A stretch of DNA of 64,000 bases. Source: Nonlabens sp. YIK11. Lineage in GTDB: Bacteria; Bacteroidota; Bacteroidia; Flavobacteriales; Flavobacteriaceae. The translations under genes and the position numbers were made by a program. Each line of letters begins with the position of its first letter. Within the stretch, counting starts at the first letter, position 1. Below are positions 25,967 through 33,869 of the stretch, piece after piece. Under the pieces are notes generated by a model that saw only the letters and a list, made by a program, of their open reading frames with translations, had not been told where the DNA came from and did not search any database. The DNA lies in the NCBI RefSeq assembly GCF_001413925.1, contig NZ_LBMJ01000001.1, positions 434,001 through 498,000 on the forward strand, read 5' to 3'.

Positions 25967-27511
25967 ATGGATAAAGAAATTATTATCCGTTCCGGTGCTA
26001 CAAAAATTGATTATGCCCTAACTAAACAGGGAAGGCTAATTGAATTACATGCAGATGAGGATGAAAACAAGTTTGCGGTAAGCGATATTTTTATCGCCAA
26101 AACCCGCAAGGTATTATCCGGTCTTAACGCATCATTTGTTGATGTAGGATATGAAAAAGATGGTTTTTTACACTATCATGATCTAGGCCCAGGATACCTA
26201 ACCCAACTTAAATTCACCAAACAAGTCATAAGCGGTAGACTCAAAAACTACGCTCTTAAAGACATAAAGATCGAGAAAGAACTCGAGAAAAGCGGCTCTA
26301 TTACAGATGTCGTCGCTCCCAACCAACCTGTCCTTGTACAGGTAGTAAAAGAACCCATATCCACAAAAGGACCTCGCCTAAGTGCAGAGCTTTCCCTTCC
26401 TGGACGTTATGTCGTTCTAGTACCTTTCTCTGACCGAATCTCCATATCCCAGAAAATTGAGGATAGAGAAGAAAAGAGTAGACTTAAAAGACTTGTAAAA
26501 AGTATTAAACCTGAAGGATTTGGTGTCATTGTGCGCACCGTTGCCAAAGGTAAATTAGTAGCAGAACTGGATCAGGATCTAACTAATCTAATGACTCGCT
26601 GGGAAAACATGTGTAGCAAACTGCATAAAGCAAGCTACCCTACCAAAGTAATGTCAGAAGTTAGTCGTACCAATTCCCTCATGAGAGATGTCTTTAATGA
26701 CAGCTACACATCCATTGTTGTGGATGACGAGGAAGTATGCAATGAAATCAAGGATTACCTAAAGACCATTGCTCCACATAAAGAAAATATCGTAAAATAT
26801 CACAACCCACGCGTTCCCATATTTGAGAAATATGGAATCGAGCGTCAGATCAAGACCTCATTTGGCCGTACAGTCTCCATGAGTAAAGGCGCGTATCTCG
26901 TTATCGAGCATACAGAAGCCATGCACGTCATAGACGTCAACTCAGGAAACCGTTCCAACAAAGCAGACAGTCAAGAAGACACTGCGCTAGAAACCAACAT
27001 GATCGCCGCGACAGAGATCGCGCGACAGTTGCGATTGCGCGATATGGGCGGTATCATCGTTGTCGATTTTATCGACATGCGCCAGGCAGGAAACCGCAAA
27101 AAGCTCTATGAGCACATGCGTGATGAAATGGCTGACGAGCGTGCCAAACACAAGATTTTACCCGTTTCAAAATTTGGTTTGATACAAATCACACGCCAGC
27201 GCGTGCGTCAAGAAGTCAACATCAAAACCCGGGAAGAAAATCCAGATGGCAACGGCGATGGAGAGATACAAGCACCTATTCTCGTAATTCAAAAGATTAC
27301 TGAAGAACTGGAACGCCACTTAAAAGCAGGAAAGAAAAAGATCACGCTACATGCGCATCCTTTCGTTGCCGCTTTTATAACTAAAGGATACCCATCCGTT
27401 AGGTCAAAGTGGTTTGCAAAACACCGCAAGTGGATCAAGGTCATGCCTAGAGATGCCTACACCTATCTAGAATTTCATTTCACAGATAAAGATGGTAAGG
27501 AATTGTCCTAA
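25967..27511 (+). CDS. rng: Ribonuclease G (RNase E/G family)
   Basis: A 514-aa cytoplasmic endoribonuclease for rRNA maturation and mRNA decay. An N-terminal S1-like domain (FIAKTRKVLSGLNASFVDVGYEKDGFLHYHDL) is followed by the catalytic core with HVIDVNSGN and GGIIVVDFIDMRQ, which carry the two Mg2+-binding Asp residues. Length and C-terminal end fit RNase G; the RNase E scaffold is absent. The last ~20 codons, the stop and the terminator are duplicated 1329 bp downstream. No palindromic repeat copy lies in this long gene. Confidence 0.95.
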   Translation: MDKEIIIRSGATKIDYALTKQGRLIELHADEDENKFAVSDIFIAKTRKVLSGLNASFVDVGYEKDGFLHYHDLGPGYLTQLKFTKQVISGRLKNYALKDIKIEKELEKSGSITDVVAPNQPVLVQVVKEPISTKGPRLSAELSLPGRYVVLVPFSDRISISQKIEDREEKSRLKRLVKSIKPEGFGVIVRTVAKGKLVAELDQDLTNLMTRWENMCSKLHKASYPTKVMSEVSRTNSLMRDVFNDSYTSIVVDDEEVCNEIKDYLKTIAPHKENIVKYHNPRVPIFEKYGIERQIKTSFGRTVSMSKGAYLVIEHTEAMHVIDVNSGNRSNKADSQEDTALETNMIAATEIARQLRLRDMGGIIVVDFIDMRQAGNRKKLYEHMRDEMADERAKHKILPVSKFGLIQITRQRVRQEVNIKTREENPDGNGDGEIQAPILVIQKITEELERHLKAGKKKITLHAHPFVAAFITKGYPSVRSKWFAKHRKWIKVMPRDAYTYLEFHFTDKDGKELS

Positions 27512-27569
27512 CGACTATTAAAACTATAAAACGCCTACAGGCTTGACTTGTAGGCGTTTTTTTGTGGGT
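27450..27569 (+). repeat. Direct repeat, copy A: 3' end of rng plus terminator
   Basis: 120 bp that recur at 28779-28898 with three mismatches (27454, 27460 and 27544). It covers the last ~20 codons of rng, the stop and the hairpin terminator. The two copies bracket 1.2 kb of the accessory island. Confidence 0.95.
27529..27562 (+). terminator. rng terminator
   Basis: Stem acgcctaca/tgtaggcgt with seven T; part of direct repeat A. Confidence 0.92.
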
Positions 27570-27689
27570 GGGTTTTTGTGCTGAAAATCGATACTGACTA
27601 TTTAGGAAGAGTCGATAGTATTCGCCATCGTCGTTTTTATATCAAGTGGCGACTTCCATTCCATAAAACCTGCTCGCAACAATAGCATA

Positions 27690-28256
27690 TTATTCATCAT
27701 TAAAAGGAACATTGCTCTTACCATACTGATAAAACCATTCACCGTCAATTTTATGCAAGGTAGTAGCAGAAAACCAATCATTTCCCAAAATTCTGAAATA
27801 GATCGCATATGTTCCATTGAATAATATACCGTACGGTTCTCGTTGTAGAGAATACTTTTTGACCACCTTATTTATTTGATCTTCAGACACCTCACAGTCG
27901 CTAGAAGCCTTCACAACTTCCTCATAGCAACTACAGCCCACTGGATTCCAAATGGTTTTATCTTTAAGGACGTTCAAATGCTCTGACGACAAATCGTAGA
28001 ATGGATTTTTCCCGTCTGGATAACCTAAAGCCATTTTTTGATCCTTGAGCATATCGTTCAAAAAATCTTCAAAAAAATCTGTCTTCTTAAATTCATTTGA
28101 TCGTTTACATATATCCTTACTAAGTAAAAGAAGATCGCACTCTGATTGTACAAAAAATCTTTTCTGAGCTATAGAAAATGCATCGGTAATAAAGTTTGCT
28201 TGCCCAAAGCAACTGATAGATAGTAGAAATAAAAGATTATTAATATAAATTCTCAT
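27690..28256 (-). CDS. Small secreted protein, island module 1, unknown
   Basis: A 188-aa protein with a signal peptide (MRIYINNLLFLLSISCFGQAN; cleavage probably at GQA/N, lipidation at the Cys less likely). The mature part contains four Cys (NPVGCSCYEE and DCEV among them) and a C-terminal WFSATTLHKIDGEWFYQYG. That end resembles the 29885-30478 lipoprotein (TTAFLSKWDGKCYVSQG), so the small genes of the island may be distant relatives. It starts 10 nt after the broken gene ending LGERNFN. I recognise no described family. Possible role: inhibitor or immunity partner, by analogy of layout only. Confidence 0.6.
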   Translation of the reverse strand: MRIYINNLLFLLSISCFGQANFITDAFSIAQKRFFVQSECDLLLLSKDICKRSNEFKKTDFFEDFLNDMLKDQKMALGYPDGKNPFYDLSSEHLNVLKDKTIWNPVGCSCYEEVVKASSDCEVSEDQINKVVKKYSLQREPYGILFNGTYAIYFRILGNDWFSATTLHKIDGEWFYQYGKSNVPFNDE

Positions 28257-28266
28257 AATTTCATAA

Positions 28267-28706
28267 TTAGTTAAAGTTACGTTCTCCTAAAGCATGAGTA
28301 TCTATAACCGCACCTAAACTTGTTGGATTTTCAGCACTAGTTAAGATTCTAACACTGTCAATATTTTTGTAGAATGGTAAAGTTTGGACATTAGCATCAG
28401 TTAATTGTTTGACAACAAACTTTATTCCATGACCACCATCGTTTTCGAATAAAGCTAAAGTTTGTCCAGCAATATTCAATTGTTTGAGTAAAGCATTATG
28501 AAAATCACTAACGTCAAGATTAAAATTATTTGTAGGTTTAATTTTATCTATAATGTTCTTTAACAATCTGGAACGCTAGGGTCGTAGATGGACTTATTAT
28601 CAAAATTAATCTCAGTATCCTCATCATCCATTTTTGCCCTGATGGCTTCCCTTGCAAAACCATTTGCAGGTTCACTATGCTCTTCTCCTAACAGGAAATC
28701 GTCTAT
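28267..28706 (-). pseudogene. Truncated, frameshifted copy of the long island lipoprotein (module 1)
   Basis: Translation of the minus strand from about 28703 gives DDFLLGEEHSEPANGF..AIRAK..DEDTEINFDNKSI..SVPDC, clearly homologous to residues ~310-360 of the 30720-32246 product (LTYLHGENYSLDARDF, EDTEVDFENKSI). A one-base deletion after the codons for PDC (gattgt-taaag versus gattgtgtaaag in the intact gene) shifts into the frame 28566-28267, which continues the homology (LKNIIDKIKPTN, VSDFHNALLKQLNIAG) to a terminal LGERNFN. The 5' part of the gene is missing. The later reading frame could still start at TTG 28566 as a 99-aa peptide. Confidence 0.75.
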
Positions 28707-28778
28707 TTATCTAGACAACTTGTTTAAAATAGATAAAATATTAAGTCTAACCAAAGCTTATAAATTAACCTACGCACT

Positions 28779-28898
28779 GAGACGCCTATACCTATCTAGA
28801 ATTTCATTTCACAGATAAAGATGGTAAGGAATTGTCCTAACGACTATTAAAACTATAAAACGCCTACAGGCTAGACTTGTAGGCGTTTTTTTGTGGGT
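28779..28898 (+). repeat. Direct repeat, copy B: displaced rng tail plus terminator
   Basis: Second copy of the rng 3' end (97.5% identical to 27450-27569). It includes the terminator stem at 28859-28889. No rng body lies before it. It separates the module 1 relic from the degraded tail at 28940-29065. Confidence 0.95.
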
Positions 28899-28907
28899 AG
28901 TTTTTAC

Positions 28908-28921
28908 ACTTTCGCGAAAGC
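28908..28921. repeat. Dispersed palindrome, copy 11 (variant, intergenic)
   Basis: actttcgcgaaagc, 9 nt after direct repeat B. Confidence 0.75.
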
Positions 28922-28939
28922 GAAATAATTTAAAATACT

Positions 28940-29065
28940 TTTGACATATTGAGCCAGGCTAGATTAGACGATCATATTCAATTGCATTTTGTTGATTACC
29001 ATCCATTAATACTAATATATTTGCAATGATATCTTCAAACAAATGCCCTATTAAAGCAATAGCAC
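28940..29065 (-). pseudogene. Degraded 3'-end fragment of the long island gene
   Basis: The minus strand reads GHLFEDIIANILVLMDGN, then QQNAIEYDRLI and a TAG. This matches the tail AQQFVDVMAASLAAVDNN..QQDPIEYERLSW encoded at 30483-30719. The Trp codon of the intact copy is TAG here. The 500-base stretch 28567-29069, which otherwise lacks genes, holds this fragment, direct repeat B, one palindrome and part of the module 1 relic; nothing else is recognisable. Confidence 0.65.
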
Positions 29066-29069
29066 ATTT

Positions 29070-29648
29070 TTATTCCGTTCCCATAGCAGGATCAGTTACC
29101 ATATTAATTCTAATATATTGGACGTTTTCTTTCTTGAATAGGGTCAAATGCTTTACATGTCCATCTAAAAGCGGGTAATTCAAAACTGCAAAATCATCTA
29201 GAAATAATATGCCATCTATTTTAGCCCTATTAAATGTCTGCATTGACACAATATTCCGAGGATCTTTAAAGATTAAATGACTCAGATTTATTCGTTTTTG
29301 ATCAAAAGAACTGGAAACAAAGTTTGTTTCTTCGCGAGCCCAATTGTTCAAATTTAAGGCTTTCTTTGAGATTGCAAAGCGTCTGTTAGATCCTGCTTCT
29401 TGTAGAAGTTTTACTAAAAGCACCTTATTGGTATTTTGAAAGGAGTTGTTTAAATTGTGGTTTGTGTTTATGTATACATTTTCATTGTATGGAGAAGTTT
29501 CTTTATGGCGATATATAGAATTCAAAAACTCATAGACTTTGTTTTCGTAAGATAATTGTATTGGTTCGTTCTTTACTTCTTGTTTATATTTCTGTTGACC
29601 GCAATTTGCAATAGTCAAAACGAATAAAAATGATAGGATATACTCCAT
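29070..29648 (-). CDS. Small lipoprotein, island module 2, unknown
   Basis: A 192-aa lipoprotein starting MEYILSFLFVLTIANCGQQK (lipobox IANC). I start at ATG 29648, one base after the stop of the degraded upstream gene; the open frame continues to 29771, but that part translates the relic in a wrong frame. It is a diverged paralogue of the next upstream small gene: both share (I/V)YxxLN..Y and an NHNL(N/R)(N/S)S core, then a similar charged end. No known family. Likely outer-membrane or periplasm-facing. Confidence 0.65.
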   Translation of the reverse strand: MEYILSFLFVLTIANCGQQKYKQEVKNEPIQLSYENKVYEFLNSIYRHKETSPYNENVYINTNHNLNNSFQNTNKVLLVKLLQEAGSNRRFAISKKALNLNNWAREETNFVSSSFDQKRINLSHLIFKDPRNIVSMQTFNRAKIDGILFLDDFAVLNYPLLDGHVKHLTLFKKENVQYIRINMVTDPAMGTE

Positions 29649-29649
29649 A

Positions 29650-29855
29650 TCAACAATTTTTTTCGCCCAAGAGTGGAAACTCTGCGTTAGGTGCAAATAT
29701 TCCTGATTCGACTCCTTTTCTGCTGGTAACGTCTGTTTGAAAATCAAATTCCAGTCTTTCAAAAACTTCACTTTCCTTCATATCGTCAGACTAAGCTAGT
29801 CGCTCATGTTTAATTGTATCTTATTGATTATCATTCTATTATATAAAATAGGAGC
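29650..29855 (-). pseudogene. Degraded 3'-end fragment of the long island gene (module 2)
   Basis: Minus-strand translation gives NDNQ*DTIKHERLA*SDDM, then KESEVFERLEFDF...GVESGIFAP...LLGEKNC and stop. It aligns with DNNQQDPIEYERLSWSGDM, KQSEIF and QVESGLGHPILSPLGEKN of the copy at 30483-30719. Several in-frame stops show it is a relic. The lipoprotein ATG follows its final TGA after one base. Confidence 0.7.
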
Positions 29856-29884
29856 CGTCATCTAACAGTCAGTTGAGAAGTGAG

Positions 29885-30478
29885 CTATTCTTCTGCGCTA
29901 CGCGGATAAGATACGCTACCTTGACTCACATAACATTTACCGTCCCATTTAGAAAGAAATGCGGTCGTTACTATCCCGTAAACGTTCCCAACGGAAATTG
30001 CAAGATCATTATGGAAAAGTACATAATCAATACTACTAATTATTTCATGATTATTTATATCAACCGTTTTTGGATCTTTTAGTTTAAGATAGGGTAAATC
30101 GATTTTGGTGGAATCAAACTTTTCAGGCATATCAATTTCATCTTGTCTCCAGCTATCTTTGTACTCAATTAATTGCTTGTCCGAAATATTATTTCCCAAC
30201 TTAAACTCTTTTGAAATTAACCTTCGGAAAAGGTCCGTTTCAAGGAAATCATTTGAGCTTCTCAAATTATGGTTAGGGCTAATGTAAGACGTTCTAATTT
30301 GATGTTCTGGAACTTTTTGTTCGTATACGCAGTTGATGAGTTTATATACCTGAAGATTATAATTTAAGCTATCTACAACCTTAACAGAATCCAAATCTGT
30401 GGGGTTACCAAGGTCACTTTTTTCTTTTGTATTGCAGCAAGTAATACAAATGATAATAGTGTATATTAAAGTTTTCAT
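29885..30478 (-). CDS. Small lipoprotein, island module 3, unknown
   Basis: A 197-aa protein starting MKTLIYTIIICITCCNTKEK, a short lipoprotein-type signal with Cys at 14-15. Paralogous to the module 2 lipoprotein (LQVYKLINCVYE, SPNHNLRSSNDFLET). It begins 4 nt after the C-terminal LGEKN stop of the long gene's tail, so it is probably translated from the same mRNA. No known family. The repeated partnership with the long gene suggests a cognate protein, for instance an inhibitor, but nothing proves it. Confidence 0.65.
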   Translation of the reverse strand: MKTLIYTIIICITCCNTKEKSDLGNPTDLDSVKVVDSLNYNLQVYKLINCVYEQKVPEHQIRTSYISPNHNLRSSNDFLETDLFRRLISKEFKLGNNISDKQLIEYKDSWRQDEIDMPEKFDSTKIDLPYLKLKDPKTVDINNHEIISSIDYVLFHNDLAISVGNVYGIVTTAFLSKWDGKCYVSQGSVSYPRSAEE

Positions 30479-30482
30479 ATTA

Positions 30483-30719
30483 TCAATTTTTTTCTCCTAA
30501 AGGTGATAATATAGGGTGGCCTAGACCTGATTCAACTTGACCTCTCGCATCTGTAATTTCTTCATTGTCATCCCAAGAGCTGAAAATTTCACTTTGTTTC
30601 ATATCACCAGACCAAGATAACCTTTCATATTCAATTGGATCTTGTTGATTATTATCAACAGCAGCAAGCGATGCAGCCATGACATCCACAAACTGTTGCG
30701 CCATAAGTTCATGCTGTGC
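30483..30719 (-). pseudogene. C-terminal tail of the long island gene, separated by an in-frame TGA
   Basis: Same frame as 30720-32246. After the TGA at 30720-30722 the frame continues AQHELMAQQFVDVMAASLAA for 78 residues to SPLGEKN. The homologous relics show this tail is part of the same protein, so the TGA most likely arose by mutation of a sense codon. The tail has an ATG (30704) and could be made separately as a 73-aa peptide. Confidence 0.65.
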
Positions 30720-32246
30720 TCAACCGCGTGTAACTCCTGCCTGAATAACTAAGTTATCAATAACTGATCCTATGAAACCATTTGCATTATTGTTTATAGA
30801 GTAGCTTATATATGCATGCATTAACTCAAGTATTAATGTTCGAGCAATAGCTAGATCAGTAGCTCGATTAACGTAATCCTGATTAAGAGTTATGGTTGAC
30901 ATTCTACCACCTGATGCCGTAGGTCCAGTTTCCGTAATCGCATTTCTAAATGCTCCATTTGGTGCATCGTCAACGTGTCCTACCTTAAACTTAAGTCCAT
31001 AATTTTGATCATTGTTAAACATCGCGATGATACCGCCTGGAAAATTAGCTAGCCCATTTGGGTTAAGAGGCAAGTTCAATTGGTTTTTAATGACATCGTC
31101 TAAATCGCTTACATTAAAACCAGGATTCCCGTTGGTAGGCTTTAAATCGTTTATAATGTTCTTTACACAATCTGGAATGCTTGAAGTTTCTATCGATTTA
31201 TTCTCAAAATCAACCTCAGTATCCTCATCCTCCTTTCTTGTCTTAATGGCTTCTATTGCAAAATCTCGGGCATCTAGACTATAATTTTCCCCATGCAAAT
31301 AAGTTAGGATGTCGCCTAGTTGTTCTCGTTGATCTGAATGAGTAATATATGATCTATCACCTGCGTCTAGCAAAAATAGAAACAACTCAGGCAGTGTGAA
31401 TGGTTTTTTGACCTTTGTAGGTAGGTTATTTGAGGTAGATCCATCATCATTACCATTACTTCCACCGGGACTCTCACCACCGTTATCAGGTCCTGTTCCG
31501 TAATCTGGTTCTTCTGGATTGGTGTAGCTACCGTCTGGAGTACCGCCTCCATTAGTTCCTGATGAGCAGTTACCTTCCTCACCTATTTCAATACCTACTA
31601 CTTCCGCACCACGACTAGTACATAATCTATGGGATGTTTCTGGTGAATGAGGAAGTCCAGCATCACATTCCCATAAAATCGTAAAAGTTAAAAAGCAGTC
31701 TTCTGCACCACTTTTTGAACCTATGGTAAAAGTACCATCAAAAGATTCACGTTGTATCCTGCCTGCAAATGGAGTTATCACCTCATCTGATTCCAACCAT
31801 TCCTGAGTAGGCATATAGGTGATAAGATCAGCCCTGATATTTTCACCATCAATCTGTCTCACCACTAGGTTCTTGAACGTCTGACCTTCAAACCATTGCT
31901 GGATGGCAAAAGTATACGTGGCCACACCATCTACACTCATCATCTCGATGTGATCAACGTCCAGTACATAATGGTCCTGCACGGCAGACTTATGGGATAA
32001 ACCAGCAGGAGCAAGAGAGCTATTACTTAGTCTAAAAGCTTCAAACAAAGCGCTCTCGCCATTAATTTTACTCTCACTGATAAATTCTTCCCATTTAATC
32101 ACCCTAGAAACCACACGTTTATAGTTTATGGTATATTCAGGATTAGTTTTATTTGATTCCAACTGTAATAATTCCTCCTCTTCACAACTAAGAAGAAATA
32201 TGCAGATTGCCATTATAAAAACCTGGCCAATCTGATGGGAACGCAA
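30720..32246 (-). CDS. Long island lipoprotein with degenerate metallopeptidase-like motif (interrupted by TGA)
   Basis: A 508-aa product. The N-terminal RSHQIGQVFIMAICIFLLSC is a lipoprotein signal if the TTG at 32246 starts translation; ATG 32213 would leave a 10-residue signal, too short. Residues ~25-225 form a Cys-containing beta-rich domain (VLDVDHIEMM, LVVRQIDGENI), 226-275 are a Gly/Asn/Ser/Asp linker, then a C-terminal domain with TLILELMHAYISYSI near residue 475. That resembles HExxH peptidase helices, but the first His is Leu here, so activity is doubtful. Related two-domain secreted proteins occur in Flavobacteriia. A heptamer tandem repeat lies upstream. The gene normally would run on to 30483. 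Confidence 0.7.
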   Translation of the reverse strand: MRSHQIGQVFIMAICIFLLSCEEEELLQLESNKTNPEYTINYKRVVSRVIKWEEFISESKINGESALFEAFRLSNSSLAPAGLSHKSAVQDHYVLDVDHIEMMSVDGVATYTFAIQQWFEGQTFKNLVVRQIDGENIRADLITYMPTQEWLESDEVITPFAGRIQRESFDGTFTIGSKSGAEDCFLTFTILWECDAGLPHSPETSHRLCTSRGAEVVGIEIGEEGNCSSGTNGGGTPDGSYTNPEEPDYGTGPDNGGESPGGSNGNDDGSTSNNLPTKVKKPFTLPELFLFLLDAGDRSYITHSDQREQLGDILTYLHGENYSLDARDFAIEAIKTRKEDEDTEVDFENKSIETSSIPDCVKNIINDLKPTNGNPGFNVSDLDDVIKNQLNLPLNPNGLANFPGGIIAMFNNDQNYGLKFKVGHVDDAPNGAFRNAITETGPTASGGRMSTITLNQDYVNRATDLAIARTLILELMHAYISYSINNNANGFIGSVIDNLVIQAGVTRG

Positions 32247-32284
32247 AACCTTCAGCCCAATTTTGAAAAAGTTTTGTAGACTAG

Positions 32285-32335
32285 TTGGTGGTTGGTGGTT
32301 GGTGGTTGGTGGTTGGTAGTTGGTAGTTGGTGGTT
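32285..32335. repeat. Seven-unit heptamer tandem repeat (ttggtgg/ttggtag)
   Basis: Four ttggtgg, two ttggtag and one ttggtgg unit plus two bases, 38-90 nt upstream of the long island gene's start. The paired GG runs on the plus strand could fold as a two-tier G-quadruplex. Copy-number change would alter promoter spacing. Confidence 0.95.
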
Positions 32336-32512
32336 AAACATAGATTTTTTGTTTAAAACATTAGTTACCTGACAAACTTATATTATTGTTTTGGGTGATA
32401 ACATACCCAATAATAGGTATATTCTTTCTTTATAAAGAATTATTAAATGTCTTTGTGTTGTACAGACGTCACCTTACGATTAGAAAAACACTACTATCCC
32501 TAAATTTGTCAC

Positions 32513-32995
32513 GTGAACGACTCTCAAAAATCATATTCCCTAGAAGAAGCCACACGAGCGGTAGAGCGCTTTTGCGCCTATCAGGAGCGTTGCCATCAGG
32601 ATGTGGAGCGCAAGCTTAAGAAAATGGGAATGATTCAGGATGCAATCGACCAGATCATACCGCATTTGTTGCAGCACAATTTTTTGAATGAAACTAGATT
32701 TGCAAAGGTGTTTGCCGGTGGGAAATTCCGTATCAAGAAATGGGGTCGTGTGAGGATCGTGCGTGAGCTTAAGATGCGTGGCCTCAATAAAAAAACCATC
32801 GACATCGGGCTTGCAGAGATTCCTGAGGAGCAATACAGATTGACATTTGACACGCTTTCGCGAAAGCGAAACAACCAACTTACAGAAACTGACAAGTACA
32901 AGCGCCGCAAGAAACTAGCGGACTATCTGCTCTATCGCGGCTGGGAATCACACCTGGTTTATGCCAAGGCAAAAGAGCTTATACCAGACGATTAA
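32513..32995 (+). CDS. recX: Regulatory protein RecX
   Basis: A 160-aa helical-repeat protein that modulates RecA filaments. Family features: AVERFCAYQERCHQDVERKL, the KFRIKKWGRVRIVRELKMRGL block and DYLLYRGWE at the end. It starts at GTG 32513, in the position of the family N-terminus. A palindromic repeat encodes TLSRKRNN near residue 115, between helical repeats. Its last four bases overlap the convergent cupin-like gene. Confidence 0.9.
   Translation: MNDSQKSYSLEEATRAVERFCAYQERCHQDVERKLKKMGMIQDAIDQIIPHLLQHNFLNETRFAKVFAGGKFRIKKWGRVRIVRELKMRGLNKKTIDIGLAEIPEEQYRLTFDTLSRKRNNQLTETDKYKRRKKLADYLLYRGWESHLVYAKAKELIPDD
32854..32867. repeat. Dispersed palindrome, copy 12
   Basis: Exact copy inside recX, read as LSRKR. 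Confidence 0.9.
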
Positions 32996-33855
32996 AGTCG
33001 ATCGTTAGTGCGCGTGATAGCCTTTTCATTCTTATAATCGATCCAGTCCTGACCTTTCCAGCGGCGCATCAAATTATCGTAATGACGCATGATAAAGATG
33101 TTGTAAAGCGCCTTGCTCAAATTCTTGATCTTACGTGGGTACGATCGCAAACTTATGGAGAATCCTGGTGTTAGGTAATGCATGTAGTGCCAGTAACCTT
33201 CTGGCATGTAGAGCATCTCACCATGATTAAGGTCGCATACAAATCCCTGCACTTTTTTGAGTGCTGGCCATTTTTCAAGATCAGGATTGCTAAAATCGAT
33301 ATCCTCACGAGTGATCAACGCGTTAGGAACCTTGTACATATATTTTGACTGGTCTGGTGCCATTATGATGCATCTCTTTTTCCCATGAAAATGGAAATGC
33401 AGGATGTTGGTAAAATCAATATCATAGTGCATGAACACCTTTGAGTCTGTCCCGCCGAAGAACATCATGGGCAATCCCTTGATCAACTTCATGCCCAGGT
33501 CTGGATATTTGAAATCGGTTTGCAGCTGTGGCACTTCCTTCATGATATTATAAAGAAAGATCCTGAAGTTAGTCGGTCCTTTTTTGAGCAGGTCGATGTA
33601 CTCAGACATCTTCATTTCTGCATGTGCCTGGTTAAAGCCCTCATCGTGTTTTACCGGGCGATCATCGTACAACGGCACGGTTTTGTCACCAGCAATTTTG
33701 TTGATGTACTCCAGATTCCACTTTTCATAAGCCGGCCAGTCCTCAGTCAACCGCTCGATAACGACCGGTTTTTGTGGTTTTAGGTAATTCTTGACAAACT
33801 CTGCTTTAGAGAGTGTTTTGTGTCGCGGTATTTGTGTGAGGTTTAATGAACTCAA
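32992..33855 (-). CDS. JmjC/cupin_8-like protein
   Basis: A 287-aa cytoplasmic protein of the cupin_8 (FIH-like) type. The segments KPVVIERLTEDWPAYEKW, KVFMHYDIDFTNILHFHFHG and GEMLYMPEGYWHYMHYL fit a 2-oxoglutarate/Fe(II) oxygenase fold, with HYD and a later His as probable iron ligands. The substrate is unknown; homologues hydroxylate protein or RNA side chains. The start is TTG 33855 because no upstream ATG is in frame; it is 14 nt after bioB and may be the last gene of the biotin cluster. Confidence 0.8.
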   Translation of the reverse strand: MSSLNLTQIPRHKTLSKAEFVKNYLKPQKPVVIERLTEDWPAYEKWNLEYINKIAGDKTVPLYDDRPVKHDEGFNQAHAEMKMSEYIDLLKKGPTNFRIFLYNIMKEVPQLQTDFKYPDLGMKLIKGLPMMFFGGTDSKVFMHYDIDFTNILHFHFHGKKRCIIMAPDQSKYMYKVPNALITREDIDFSNPDLEKWPALKKVQGFVCDLNHGEMLYMPEGYWHYMHYLTPGFSISLRSYPRKIKNLSKALYNIFIMRHYDNLMRRWKGQDWIDYKNEKAITRTNDRL

Positions 33856-33869
33856 GTTACTGTGATAAT

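Noticed and set aside
28588-28818. Plus-strand 76-aa ORF in the island
   Set aside because: It is the complement of the module 1 relic and ends in the duplicated rng tail; no independent support.
27450-28898. Direct repeats as ends of an insertion sequence
   Set aside because: They are in direct, not inverted, orientation, are the tail of rng, and no transposase is encoded between them.
29649-29771. Longer N-terminus for the module 2 lipoprotein (start at 29771)
   Set aside because: The extra 41 residues translate the relic of the upstream gene in a shifted frame and precede a proper lipoprotein signal starting at 29648.
30720-30722. TGA as a selenocysteine codon
   Set aside because: No SECIS-like hairpin was recognised after it, and related tails in the island have other stops (TAG, TAA) at different places, which fits decay.
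32285-32335. Heptamer tract as a CRISPR array
   Set aside because: Units are 7 bp without spacers, and no cas genes are near.
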